A stretch of 64,000 bases of DNA from a virus. The stretch is from positions 1 through 64,000 of the IMG/VR virus record IMGVR_UViG_3300036860_000542; one strand, written 5' to 3'. Shown here in pieces: positions 56,343-63,637 of this stretch (position 1 is the first letter of the stretch; every line of letters starts with the position of its first letter). The position numbers and the translations under genes are program-made. The notes under the pieces are model-generated. The model saw nothing but the letters and a program-made list of their open reading frames with translations. It did not search any database and was not told the DNA's origin.

Positions 56343-57509
56343 ATGGCACTCTTCCATCACGATCACCGCAACTACGACGAGGCCGCTTCCGAGGCCGCCA
56401 AGCGGGCGCGCAAGCACCTCGAAGAGCAGATCGAGGCCGGCAAGGCCAAGGCCCTGGCCGTCATCGACAAGGTCATCGACGAGACCCCGAAGGACAAGAT
56501 CGTCCGCGTCGATCGGCTGGAGTTCGACGCCAAGCCGAACGGCCAGCAAGTCGCCGTCTACGAGGGTCGCAAGCCGCGAACCATCGAGGGCGCCGACCTC
56601 GTCATCAATCCCGCGGAGAACGGCTGGGAACGTCTGCACCGCAACGCCCTCGGCCAGATGGCCGAGCGGGCGGGCATCCCGATGTCGTACATCTCCACCC
56701 TGGAGAATCAGGGTCTGTGGGGAAAGAAGCTGATCGCGGAGAACCTCCGCCAGCTCTTCGACCACAAGGCGGATGAGAAGTACCTCCTCCGCTCCGTCCA
56801 CAACGAGGTGCGCGGCTTCCTGAGCAACAAGTACCGGCGCCTCAACACCCAGCAGCTCATCGAGACCGCGACCAAGGCGTTCAGGGAGCTTGGTCTGGTC
56901 CCGGTGGACGGCATCGGCACCGACACCCGCATCCGCATTCGCGCCCTCCTCCCCGTCATCTTCGAGCCGGTCCCGGGCGAGATCATCTGCTACGGCCTCG
57001 ATTGGGGCCAGAGCGACTTCGGCAACGGCGCGCACGTCGCGTCGGCCTTCATGGATCGCCTCTGGTGCACCAACACGGGTGTGATGCACTCGCAACTCCG
57101 TGAGGTCCACCTCGGCACCCGCCTCTCCGAGGACATCGCGTGGTCCGATCGGACCTACAAGCTGGACAGCGATCGGTCCGCCTCGATGCTCGAGGACATG
57201 ATCAAGGGCGCCCTCTCCCCGGCCAAGGTCGAAGAGATGAACGCACTCATCGTCCAGGCCGACGCCGAGAAGGTGGAGTCCAGGGACGTGGACGCCTACC
57301 TCAAGAAGAACCTCACCAAGGGCCTCGCCGAGAAGGTCTCCGAGGCCTTCCGATCGAACGACGTCGAGATGTTGCCCCCGGGCAACACCAAGTGGCGGCT
57401 GTCGAACGCTCTGTCCTGGATCGCCCAGAAGGTCGAGGACAAGGAGCAGACGCTGGATCTCCAGCGTCTCGCCGGCCAGGTCGTCGAGGGTCTCCAGAAG
57501 GCGGCGTAG
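56343..57509 (+). CDS. DUF932-like protein, 388 aa
   Basis: Residues of about 110-330 match the DUF932 phage/plasmid family, seen in segments such as YLLRSVHNEVRGFLSNKYRRL, VPVDGIGTDTRIRIRALLP and NTGVMHSQLREVHLG. DUF932 proteins are common in phages and plasmids; their function is unclear. The N-terminus is helical and basic. ATG 56343 follows AGGAGGGAACACCC. A structured RNA follows the stop. Confidence 0.7.
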   Translation: MALFHHDHRNYDEAASEAAKRARKHLEEQIEAGKAKALAVIDKVIDETPKDKIVRVDRLEFDAKPNGQQVAVYEGRKPRTIEGADLVINPAENGWERLHRNALGQMAERAGIPMSYISTLENQGLWGKKLIAENLRQLFDHKADEKYLLRSVHNEVRGFLSNKYRRLNTQQLIETATKAFRELGLVPVDGIGTDTRIRIRALLPVIFEPVPGEIICYGLDWGQSDFGNGAHVASAFMDRLWCTNTGVMHSQLREVHLGTRLSEDIAWSDRTYKLDSDRSASMLEDMIKGALSPAKVEEMNALIVQADAEKVESRDVDAYLKKNLTKGLAEKVSEAFRSNDVEMLPPGNTKWRLSNALSWIAQKVEDKEQTLDLQRLAGQVVEGLQKAA

Positions 57510-57518
57510 AACGGTCTG

Positions 57519-57591
57519 TAGTCCCCCCAGGGGTTGCGAGCCGCAATGCGGAAGGCGACCAAGCCAAGGTTCGCAACCTCGCTGGGGACTA
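57519..57591 (+). ncRNA. Candidate three-stem structured RNA between genes
   Basis: The outer stem TAGTCCCC (57519-57526) pairs with GGGGACTA (57584-57591). GGTTGCGA (57532-57539) pairs with TCGCAACC (57571-57578). Inside stand hairpins CCGC-AAT-GCGG (57541-57551) and GGC/GCC (57554-57565). The nested pairing resembles a cloverleaf-type RNA in the leader of the GHKL gene. It could be a riboregulator, processing site or translational switch. Confidence 0.5.
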
Positions 57592-57608
57592 TCGAAAAGG
57601 GGTGAACG

Positions 57609-58946
57609 ATGAAACGCATCGAGTTGACGATCAAGGTGGACTACCTTCCGACCTGGGGCTTGTGGGAGGGGGTCCGAGAGCTGGTTCAGAACGCTCGAGA
57701 CGCGGAGATCGAGCATCAGGCCAGTCTCGTCGCTTTCCACAACGGGACCACGAACACGCTCACGATCAAGAACGATGGGGTGGACCTTCCCCACGAGGCC
57801 CTGCTCCTCGGCCACACGACCAAGAACGAGCGGACCGACACGATCGGGAAGTTTGGCGAGGGTCTCAAGCTGGGAGTCCTAGCCCTCGTCCGCGCCGGTC
57901 ACAAGGTCGTCATCCACACAGGCAGGGAGATCTGGAAGCCTGCGCTCGTCCCCTCCACGCAATTCGAGGGCTCGACGGTCCTGGCCTTCACGATCGAGCG
58001 TCGGCCGCGCCGCACCTCGCCACAGGTGCGCGTGGACGTCTGCGACATCGACGAGGAGGCCTGGAAGGACATGAAGCGGTCGTTCCTCTTCCTGTCCGAA
58101 CGGAAGGACGACGACACCGTGGTCACGGCCAACGGAACGCTCCTCCTCGCGCCGCGCATGAAGGGGCGTGTCCACGTCAAGGGGATCTTCGTCCAGGCGA
58201 AGTCTCGCCTCGAGTACGGCTACGACATGACCGGCGACGTGGAGCTGGACCGAGACCGGCGCATCGTGGCGAGTTGGGATCTCGAGAACCGTCTCGGAGC
58301 GATCTGGAACGAGGCTGTGCAGCTTCGGCCGGACCTGCTCGATCCCTTCTACAAGCTGTTGGAGGAGGGCAAGGAGGACGTCTACCGCTTCCACTATTCG
58401 GCCAACGTCTCGGATCAGGTGGCCATCCAGGTCACCGACAAATTCCAGGGACGATTCGGCACGGACGCCGTCCCGGTCTCCAACCTGGGGGACAGCAAGA
58501 CGATCGAGCACTTCGGCAAGCGTGGGATCGTGGTCTCCAAGCCGCTCGCCAACATCCTCCACGTGACGCTCGGGGACATCGAGGAGGTCAAGAAGAAGCT
58601 GGCCGAGGAGGTTGTGGAGCACTTCTCGTGGGGAGACCTATCCGATGTCGAGCGGACCCATCTCGAGCGGGCTGTCGAGCTCTTGGATGGACGTTGCTCT
58701 CTCAACGACGTGGACGTCGTCCGCTTCCGCAGTGCGAACCTCCTCGGCCAATACAAGGTCGGGCGGCTCCTCCTCGCGAAGCGCATCCTCGACACGTTCA
58801 AGACCACCCTCGCGACCCTGGTCCACGAGGTTGCTCACAACAACGGCGGCGACGGCGAGAAGGGCCACGTTGCGGCGCTGGAAGCGATCTGGTCCGACAT
58901 CGTCATCCGAGTCCTGGAAGGAGGCAGTCATGGCAGCACACACTAA
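57609..58946 (+). CDS. GHKL ATPase domain fused to HEXXH metalloprotease-like segment
   Basis: 445 residues. The N-terminal part has ELVQNARDAE (N box, about 24-33), NDGVDLP (G1) and GKFGEGLKLG (G2, about 80-89), the ATP-binding features of HSP90/MutL/histidine-kinase-like folds. Near the C-terminus LVHEVAHNNGGDGEKGH (about 405-421) carries HEXXH plus a downstream His, like zinc metallopeptidases. The middle shows no known domain. The arrangement is unusual; the protease part may be catalytic or structural. It overlaps the next gene by 17 bases. Confidence 0.7.
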   Translation: MKRIELTIKVDYLPTWGLWEGVRELVQNARDAEIEHQASLVAFHNGTTNTLTIKNDGVDLPHEALLLGHTTKNERTDTIGKFGEGLKLGVLALVRAGHKVVIHTGREIWKPALVPSTQFEGSTVLAFTIERRPRRTSPQVRVDVCDIDEEAWKDMKRSFLFLSERKDDDTVVTANGTLLLAPRMKGRVHVKGIFVQAKSRLEYGYDMTGDVELDRDRRIVASWDLENRLGAIWNEAVQLRPDLLDPFYKLLEEGKEDVYRFHYSANVSDQVAIQVTDKFQGRFGTDAVPVSNLGDSKTIEHFGKRGIVVSKPLANILHVTLGDIEEVKKKLAEEVVEHFSWGDLSDVERTHLERAVELLDGRCSLNDVDVVRFRSANLLGQYKVGRLLLAKRILDTFKTTLATLVHEVAHNNGGDGEKGHVAALEAIWSDIVIRVLEGGSHGSTH

Positions 58947-59895
58947 GGCGGAACGCATCACCCGAACGAGGATGGATACCATCCTCATCACCGCTCGCAT
59001 GATCGAATCCTGGAAGGCTCCTCCTTGCCAGCGACGTCTCCGCATCAACGAGAAGGTTCGGAAGCTGTCCGAGCAGATCAAGGCGAGCGGTGGCGTGATC
59101 CCGGGCATCATCCACCTCGCCGTGGTGAACAACGTCACCTACTTGCTCGACGGACAACACCGGATGTACGCCTTCTCCATGTCCGGCTCGGAGGAGGGGT
59201 ACGCCGACGTCTGCTGGCACTACTTCGACGACACGGCGGAGATGGGCATCGAGTTCGACGCGCTCAACTCGCGACTCGTGGCCATGAAACCGGACGATCA
59301 CCTCCGGGCGCAGGAGGAATCGAGTCCCTACCTGCAGTTGATCCGCAAGAGGTGTCCGTTCATCGGCTACGACAACATCCGTCGGTCGGCCACCTCCTCG
59401 CCCGTCGTGTCCATGTCGGCCGCGCTCCGGTGTTGGTTCGGATCGCGACCCGAGGTGCCGACCACGGCGGGCGGGTCCTGCTCGCAGAACCTCGCCGGAG
59501 ATCTCACCGAAGAGGAGACGGAGAACTTCGTCTCGTTCATGACGTGCTGCTTCGCGGCCTGGGGCCGGGACGCGGAGTACCACAAGCTGTGGGGCGGTTT
59601 GACAGTGCTCCTTAGCGCCTGGCTGTACCGGAGGACCGTCATCTCGCAATACTCGCCGAACTCCACGCGACTCGGTCGCGACGTCTTCACCAAGTGCCTC
59701 ATGTCCCTGTCCGCCAACAAGCACTACGTGGACTGGATCGTGGGTCGTCTGGCCAACAGCGAGCGGGATCGTTCGCCGGCCTACACCAAGCTCAAGGCTG
59801 TCTTCACCAAGCGTGTGATGGACGAGACCGGGAAGAAGCCCCGCCTTCCCGCGCCGGCCTGGCAGCTCGGTCACACCAAGGGAGGGGAACCATGA
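58930..59895 (+). CDS. ParB/DGQHR-like protein, 321 aa
   Basis: The region YLLDGQHRMYAFSMSG (about 73-88) is the DGQHR/ParB-like nuclease signature. A long all-helical C-terminal part follows. DGQHR proteins occur in phages and genomic islands, sometimes as DNA-modification partners. ATG 58930 overlaps the GHKL gene. It is one of three ParB-like genes in this cluster. Confidence 0.65.
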   Translation: MAAHTKAERITRTRMDTILITARMIESWKAPPCQRRLRINEKVRKLSEQIKASGGVIPGIIHLAVVNNVTYLLDGQHRMYAFSMSGSEEGYADVCWHYFDDTAEMGIEFDALNSRLVAMKPDDHLRAQEESSPYLQLIRKRCPFIGYDNIRRSATSSPVVSMSAALRCWFGSRPEVPTTAGGSCSQNLAGDLTEEETENFVSFMTCCFAAWGRDAEYHKLWGGLTVLLSAWLYRRTVISQYSPNSTRLGRDVFTKCLMSLSANKHYVDWIVGRLANSERDRSPAYTKLKAVFTKRVMDETGKKPRLPAPAWQLGHTKGGEP

Positions 59896-60206
59896 CGAAC
59901 GGCGTTCAGACCCCTGAGTTGGACAAGCTCAGGAAGATCTCGCACTACTCACAGAAGATCGGCGAGTTCCTGGAGTGGTTGAAGCGAGCGGGGTTCGTCA
60001 TCGCCGTACGCCACTACCACACCAACGACTGTCGGCCTTCTCGTCCGACCGCGTTCGGCGAGTGCGGCATGCGCGATGGTGACCTGTTCGAGGCCGCCTA
60101 CAGCACGCGAACTCTCCTCGGCCGCTTCTTCAAGCTCGATCTGGACAAGATCGAGTCGGAGAAGCGTGCGTTGCTCGAGGTCATCAAGAAGGGACACGCG
60201 CCGTGA
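59892..60206 (+). CDS. Hypothetical protein, 104 aa
   Basis: ATGA overlap start. The product has FLEWLKRAGFVIAVRH and FGECGMRDGDLFEAAY. No known domain is recognised. Confidence 0.5.
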   Translation: MTNGVQTPELDKLRKISHYSQKIGEFLEWLKRAGFVIAVRHYHTNDCRPSRPTAFGECGMRDGDLFEAAYSTRTLLGRFFKLDLDKIESEKRALLEVIKKGHAP

Positions 60207-60436
60207 TGCGCCGCATCGCCGTCTGGCTGCTCGATCGGGCGGAGAAGCTCTACCTGCACGTCCACGGGTGGAAACACACCGGCCCGAACGAGTGGGACTC
60301 GCCCAAAGACCACGAGAAGCGACACGTGGCCATCACCCAGACCCACGCCATCAACTCATGCCGCTACTGGCACGCCCAACGAAGGCGAACCCTCCGGCTC
60401 ATGAAGGGCGGTTTTCTGAAGGAGCGTAAGCCATGA
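60206..60436 (+). CDS. Hypothetical protein, 76 aa
   Basis: ATG 60206 or GTG 60203 (GTGATG). The product is basic, with RRIAVWLLDRAEKLYLHVHG. Its stop overlaps the next ATG. Confidence 0.5.
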   Translation: MRRIAVWLLDRAEKLYLHVHGWKHTGPNEWDSPKDHEKRHVAITQTHAINSCRYWHAQRRRTLRLMKGGFLKERKP

Positions 60437-60924
60437 GCGACAACGACTACTGCGAATCTTGTGGGGCCAACCTGCTCCTCACCGGGATGCAGCACAACCC
60501 AAACTGTTCGGACACCTTCGCGCTCGATGAGCCCTACCCACCCCGTATGTCATCCGCTTACGAGTGGAAGCTGAACGAGTGGAAGCGCAGCGGCGCTAAG
60601 GAGGAAGAGATCTTCGAGGCCGGCCCTCTCCGCTTCAACATCAGCCGCGCCAAGCGCATCATCGTCAAGGCGCCTAGGCCCGTGATCCGCCTTCCGCTGG
60701 AACCGTTTGCGACGCTTCTCGAGATCCTAGTGGATCTCGGTCCGTCCATCCCGGGACGGGACTACAACGTCACCTTCCCCATCATCGTCGCGACGCTCAA
60801 ACAAGGTGGGAAGATCCCCATCGACGGGTGGCATCGCATCGATAAGGCCCTGAAGCTTGGACTGGCGTCCATTCCGACGGTGATCCTCACCGTCGAAGAG
60901 ACCAAGGTCGTGAGGAGGAAGTGA
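60433..60924 (+). CDS. ParB-like protein with N-terminal zinc knuckle, 163 aa
   Basis: An N-terminal zinc knuckle (CESCGANLL...NPNC) precedes a C-terminal segment IPIDGWHRIDKALKLGLASI, which fits the ParB/sulfiredoxin nuclease motif (DG.HR...A...G...IP). It is smaller than canonical ParB. The function is unknown. Confidence 0.55.
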   Translation: MSDNDYCESCGANLLLTGMQHNPNCSDTFALDEPYPPRMSSAYEWKLNEWKRSGAKEEEIFEAGPLRFNISRAKRIIVKAPRPVIRLPLEPFATLLEILVDLGPSIPGRDYNVTFPIIVATLKQGGKIPIDGWHRIDKALKLGLASIPTVILTVEETKVVRRK

Positions 60925-61199
60925 TGCCGTACCGCACCATGAAGCCGATCGATCCGCCGCCGCCCGTGTTGAAGAAGCTGAGCGAGTTCCCGGATACCGT
61001 GGCTGGTCTTCGGGCCCTCATATACGCCGTAAGGGATGCCCCACCTGGAAGCTCTCACTACGGCCTCTATTGGCAGATCAAGGGCTCCTTTCCCGACGAG
61101 CGGTGGTTCCCCAAACTCGTCGCCGCGCTGGGAGATCTCGAGCGTCGCATCATCGCGATCGAACACCAGCTCATCCGATTCGAACTCGGAGGGAGGTAG
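60924..61199 (+). CDS. Hypothetical protein, 91 aa
   Basis: ATG 60924 (GTG 60921 also possible), overlapping the previous stop. The product is helical, with FPDTVAGLRALIYAVRDAPP. No family is recognised. Confidence 0.5.
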   Translation: MPYRTMKPIDPPPPVLKKLSEFPDTVAGLRALIYAVRDAPPGSSHYGLYWQIKGSFPDERWFPKLVAALGDLERRIIAIEHQLIRFELGGR

Positions 61200-61202
61200 A
61201 TC

Positions 61203-61412
61203 ATGGACACCAGACCTGGGTTCTCCATCGTCGTGGACATTGGCCATGACAGCGACAGAGCCGGCGGGGACATCCTGGAGGTCTCCCTCTACTGCGCCCG
61301 TTGCAATCGTCTCATCCTGTCCTGGCGACCTCCTACGCCGCTGGACACGATCGAACGCGAGGCCGATCGGCACCCGGCCGAATGCAATCTGGGAAGGAAG
61401 GGAAAACGATGA
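61203..61412 (+). CDS. Hypothetical protein, 69 aa
   Basis: The product starts MDTRPGFSIVVDIGHDSD and has LYCARCNRLILSW, a CxxC pair. ATG follows GGAGGTAGATC. The function is unknown. Confidence 0.5.
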   Translation: MDTRPGFSIVVDIGHDSDRAGGDILEVSLYCARCNRLILSWRPPTPLDTIEREADRHPAECNLGRKGKR

Positions 61413-61693
61413 CCGACTTCAGATTCGGAGCGCTACTCCAGCGGGTCGCGGAGGCCATCGAGAGGGTGCAACACTGGGAAGTGATCCGGGACCCCCCGGA
61501 GGGATACGACGTGTACCGAGGGAGCTACCGGGACATCAACGTCTACGTGGGCGGGCACCAGACCCAGGACGCCATCCTGGAGGGGACGGCTGTCTTCCTG
61601 GGAGCGAACCTCCCCATCCTTCGCCTTACCCCGGAGATGGCCCACCGAGCCCTCGAGCTGGCGCGGAGCGCGAGGAGGGCGCAGGCTTCCTGA
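61409..61693 (+). CDS. Hypothetical protein, 94 aa
   Basis: ATGA overlap start. A mixed alpha/beta product with EGYDVYRGSYRDINVYVGG. It lies directly before the ParB operon promoter. Confidence 0.5.
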   Translation: MTDFRFGALLQRVAEAIERVQHWEVIRDPPEGYDVYRGSYRDINVYVGGHQTQDAILEGTAVFLGANLPILRLTPEMAHRALELARSARRAQAS

Positions 61694-61710
61694 TTCTTGC
61701 GACTCGGAAC

Positions 61711-61738
61711 TTGACATCAACCACGCACGATGTACATG
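61711..61738 (+). promoter_or_regulatory. Promoter-like module with ATGTACAT
   Basis: TTGACA (61711-61716), a 16-base spacer, TACATG (61733-61738); ATGTACAT spans 61730-61737. TTGCGACTC stands just upstream. It precedes parB. Confidence 0.55.
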
Positions 61739-61764
61739 CTGTTCTAACCCAAGGAGCAACCACC

Positions 61765-62697
61765 ATGAGCGAGCTCGTCATGAAGCGTTTCGAAGACCTG
61801 GTCGAGAACAAGTCGGCCGGTTTCACCAATCCCCGCGAGAAGTTCGACGCCAACAAGCTCAAGGAGCTGGCGGCCGACATCAAGGAGCGTGGACTCGTCT
61901 ACCCGCTGCAGGTCTGGGAGGCGGAGTACGAGGGCAAGAAGATGTTCGTCGTGGTCGGCGGCGAGCGTCGGCGCCTGGCGATCGGCATGCTGATCGAGTC
62001 CGGCGACTGGCCGAAGGGTCGCGGCATCGAGTGCCGGCTCGTCAAGGCCACCAACCTCAAGGAGGCGCACTACGAGGCCGTCTCCGACAACCTCCACCGT
62101 GAGGACCTGTCCTCGTACGAGCTCGCCAAGGAAGTTGCGAGTCTCAAGATCCTCGGCGACTCGCAGAAGACGATCGCCCAGCACCTCAACAAGTCCGAGA
62201 CCTGGATCAGCCGCAAGCTGAAAGCATACGAGTCGGCCTCACCGGCTCTGCGCTCCGCCTGGAAGACCGGCAAGGTCCCGGATGACACCGTCGAGGACAT
62301 CGCTTCGCTGCCCGAAGAGGAGCAGGATGACGCCGTCGAGGCGCAGATCAAGCTGCGCGAGAAGGGAACCTCCCAGGCCAAGAAGGCGGCCAAGAAGGCG
62401 GCGAAGAAGAAGGCCAAGAAGCTGCAGCGCGCCTCCACCAGGGAGCTCTCAGCTGTCCTCGCGATCACCGAGAAGGCGCCGAAGGACAACTCCTACCTCC
62501 GCGGCATGAGCGACGCGCTCCGTCTCTCCCTCGGTATGCTCGAGGAAGACGACCTCAAGGGCGACTTCAAGCAGCTCAAGAAGGAGCTCGAGAAGGCCGC
62601 CGCCGTCGAGGAGGCAGAAGCGGAGGCCAAGGCGGAAGCCAAGGCGACGGCGAAGGCCGCGAAGAAGAACGGCAAGGCAGTCGAAGCAGCCGCCTGA
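61765..62697 (+). CDS. ParB-like partition/DNA-binding protein
   Basis: 310 residues. The N-terminal ParB/RepB nuclease-like domain has FDANKLKELAADIKERGL, VVVGGERRRLAIG (GERR box) and DNLHREDLSSYELA. A helix-turn-helix follows (DSQKTIAQHLNKSETWISRKLKAY), then a long Lys/Ala/Glu-rich tail. This is the architecture of ParB, but no ParA is in the window. It could partition the genome or regulate transcription. It has its own promoter module. Confidence 0.85.
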   Translation: MSELVMKRFEDLVENKSAGFTNPREKFDANKLKELAADIKERGLVYPLQVWEAEYEGKKMFVVVGGERRRLAIGMLIESGDWPKGRGIECRLVKATNLKEAHYEAVSDNLHREDLSSYELAKEVASLKILGDSQKTIAQHLNKSETWISRKLKAYESASPALRSAWKTGKVPDDTVEDIASLPEEEQDDAVEAQIKLREKGTSQAKKAAKKAAKKKAKKLQRASTRELSAVLAITEKAPKDNSYLRGMSDALRLSLGMLEEDDLKGDFKQLKKELEKAAAVEEAEAEAKAEAKATAKAAKKNGKAVEAAA

Positions 62698-62720
62698 GAG
62701 GCGGCTAGGAGGGGGAACCC

Positions 62721-63188
62721 ATGCATCCGTTGCTCGTCGAGGCGCGAAGCGCTTCGCTTTCGCGTCGCATCCGCAATGCCATCATAAGGACCTCTCGCAA
62801 GCACGACTTGGCCGTCGTCCGAGGGCCGTGCGGCTACTTCGACACGTGCGGCGCCTCCTGGACAGGTTGGTACCAGACGGCCGGAGACATCGTCTCCGGC
62901 GTCACCGCCAACCAAGTCGTGAAGCTGAACCGGTCTCGAGGCCGGGTGATCTGTCCCATCTGCGCGGTCCTCGCCGACAAGGGCCTCGAGACCCATATCG
63001 GCGGGGACATCGAGGACATGTTCGCCTCGTTGATGGACCTCCACACGCACGAGGTGGTGGGGTTCTTACAGGGGTGGGACGGCGACACCCGAGCGGCCGA
63101 TGCGGAGGACCTGGTCATGTTCAACATGGGCCGCAAGCTGGCTCGTGACCTCGTCGAGGACTTCGACGTGTCGGACGTGTCGTCGTGA
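62721..63188 (+). CDS. Hypothetical protein, 155 aa
   Basis: A soluble protein with several cysteines (RGPCGYFDTCGASW and VICPICAVLA). ATG follows GGAGGGGGAACCC. No family is recognised. Its stop overlaps the next GTG. Confidence 0.5.
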   Translation: MHPLLVEARSASLSRRIRNAIIRTSRKHDLAVVRGPCGYFDTCGASWTGWYQTAGDIVSGVTANQVVKLNRSRGRVICPICAVLADKGLETHIGGDIEDMFASLMDLHTHEVVGFLQGWDGDTRAADAEDLVMFNMGRKLARDLVEDFDVSDVSS

Positions 63189-63373
63189 AGATCGAGCTGA
63201 AGGAAAGCGGCTGCGCCAACCCCTACCACCCCCCGGAGTGCGAGCGGTTGTACCCAGAGTGCATCCGCGACCTTGAAGGACACGTAGTGCTCACCGAGGA
63301 GGAGTGGCTGGACGTGTGCCAGAGGAACATCAGGACCGTCTTCCGTGAGGTGGAGGTCGTGAAGAAGTGCTAA
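63185..63373 (+). CDS. Hypothetical protein, 62 aa
   Basis: GTG start in a GTGA overlap. The product has GCANPYHPPECERLYPEC, a Cys-rich segment, followed by a charged helix. The function is unknown. Confidence 0.5.
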   Translation: MKIELKESGCANPYHPPECERLYPECIRDLEGHVVLTEEEWLDVCQRNIRTVFREVEVVKKC

Positions 63374-63388
63374 TCTGGAGGTGAACGA

Positions 63389-63637
63389 ATGATCGTCTTC
63401 GTCGGAACTCAAGTTTTGGTCTACGCAGGTAGCGATCCGAGGGAGTTCTCCGAGAAGCTGGTCTACCATCGTGTCCTCACGAACGATGAACGACGCAAGC
63501 TCGTCACGTGGGCGAAGGATCGCTTCGGACCCACCGGCCGCATCCTCTTCAAGTCTCTCTCCCCAGACGAACTTGCCCGCGAGATGGCCGAAGCCGAGGC
63601 GTTCATGGACTGGGTGGAAAGGAACAAGGAGCCATGA
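63389..63637 (+). CDS. Hypothetical protein, 82 aa
   Basis: ATG 63389 after GGAGGTGAACG. The product is alpha/beta, with MIVFVGTQVLVYAGSDPREF at the start. It overlaps the next gene by 4 bases. Confidence 0.5.
   Translation: MIVFVGTQVLVYAGSDPREFSEKLVYHRVLTNDERRKLVTWAKDRFGPTGRILFKSLSPDELAREMAEAEAFMDWVERNKEP

Noticed and set aside
56121-57815. Long open frame (564 codons) on the minus strand opposite DUF932 and GHKL genes
   Set aside because: The plus-strand genes have clear domains and ribosome sites. High GC makes long antisense frames common.
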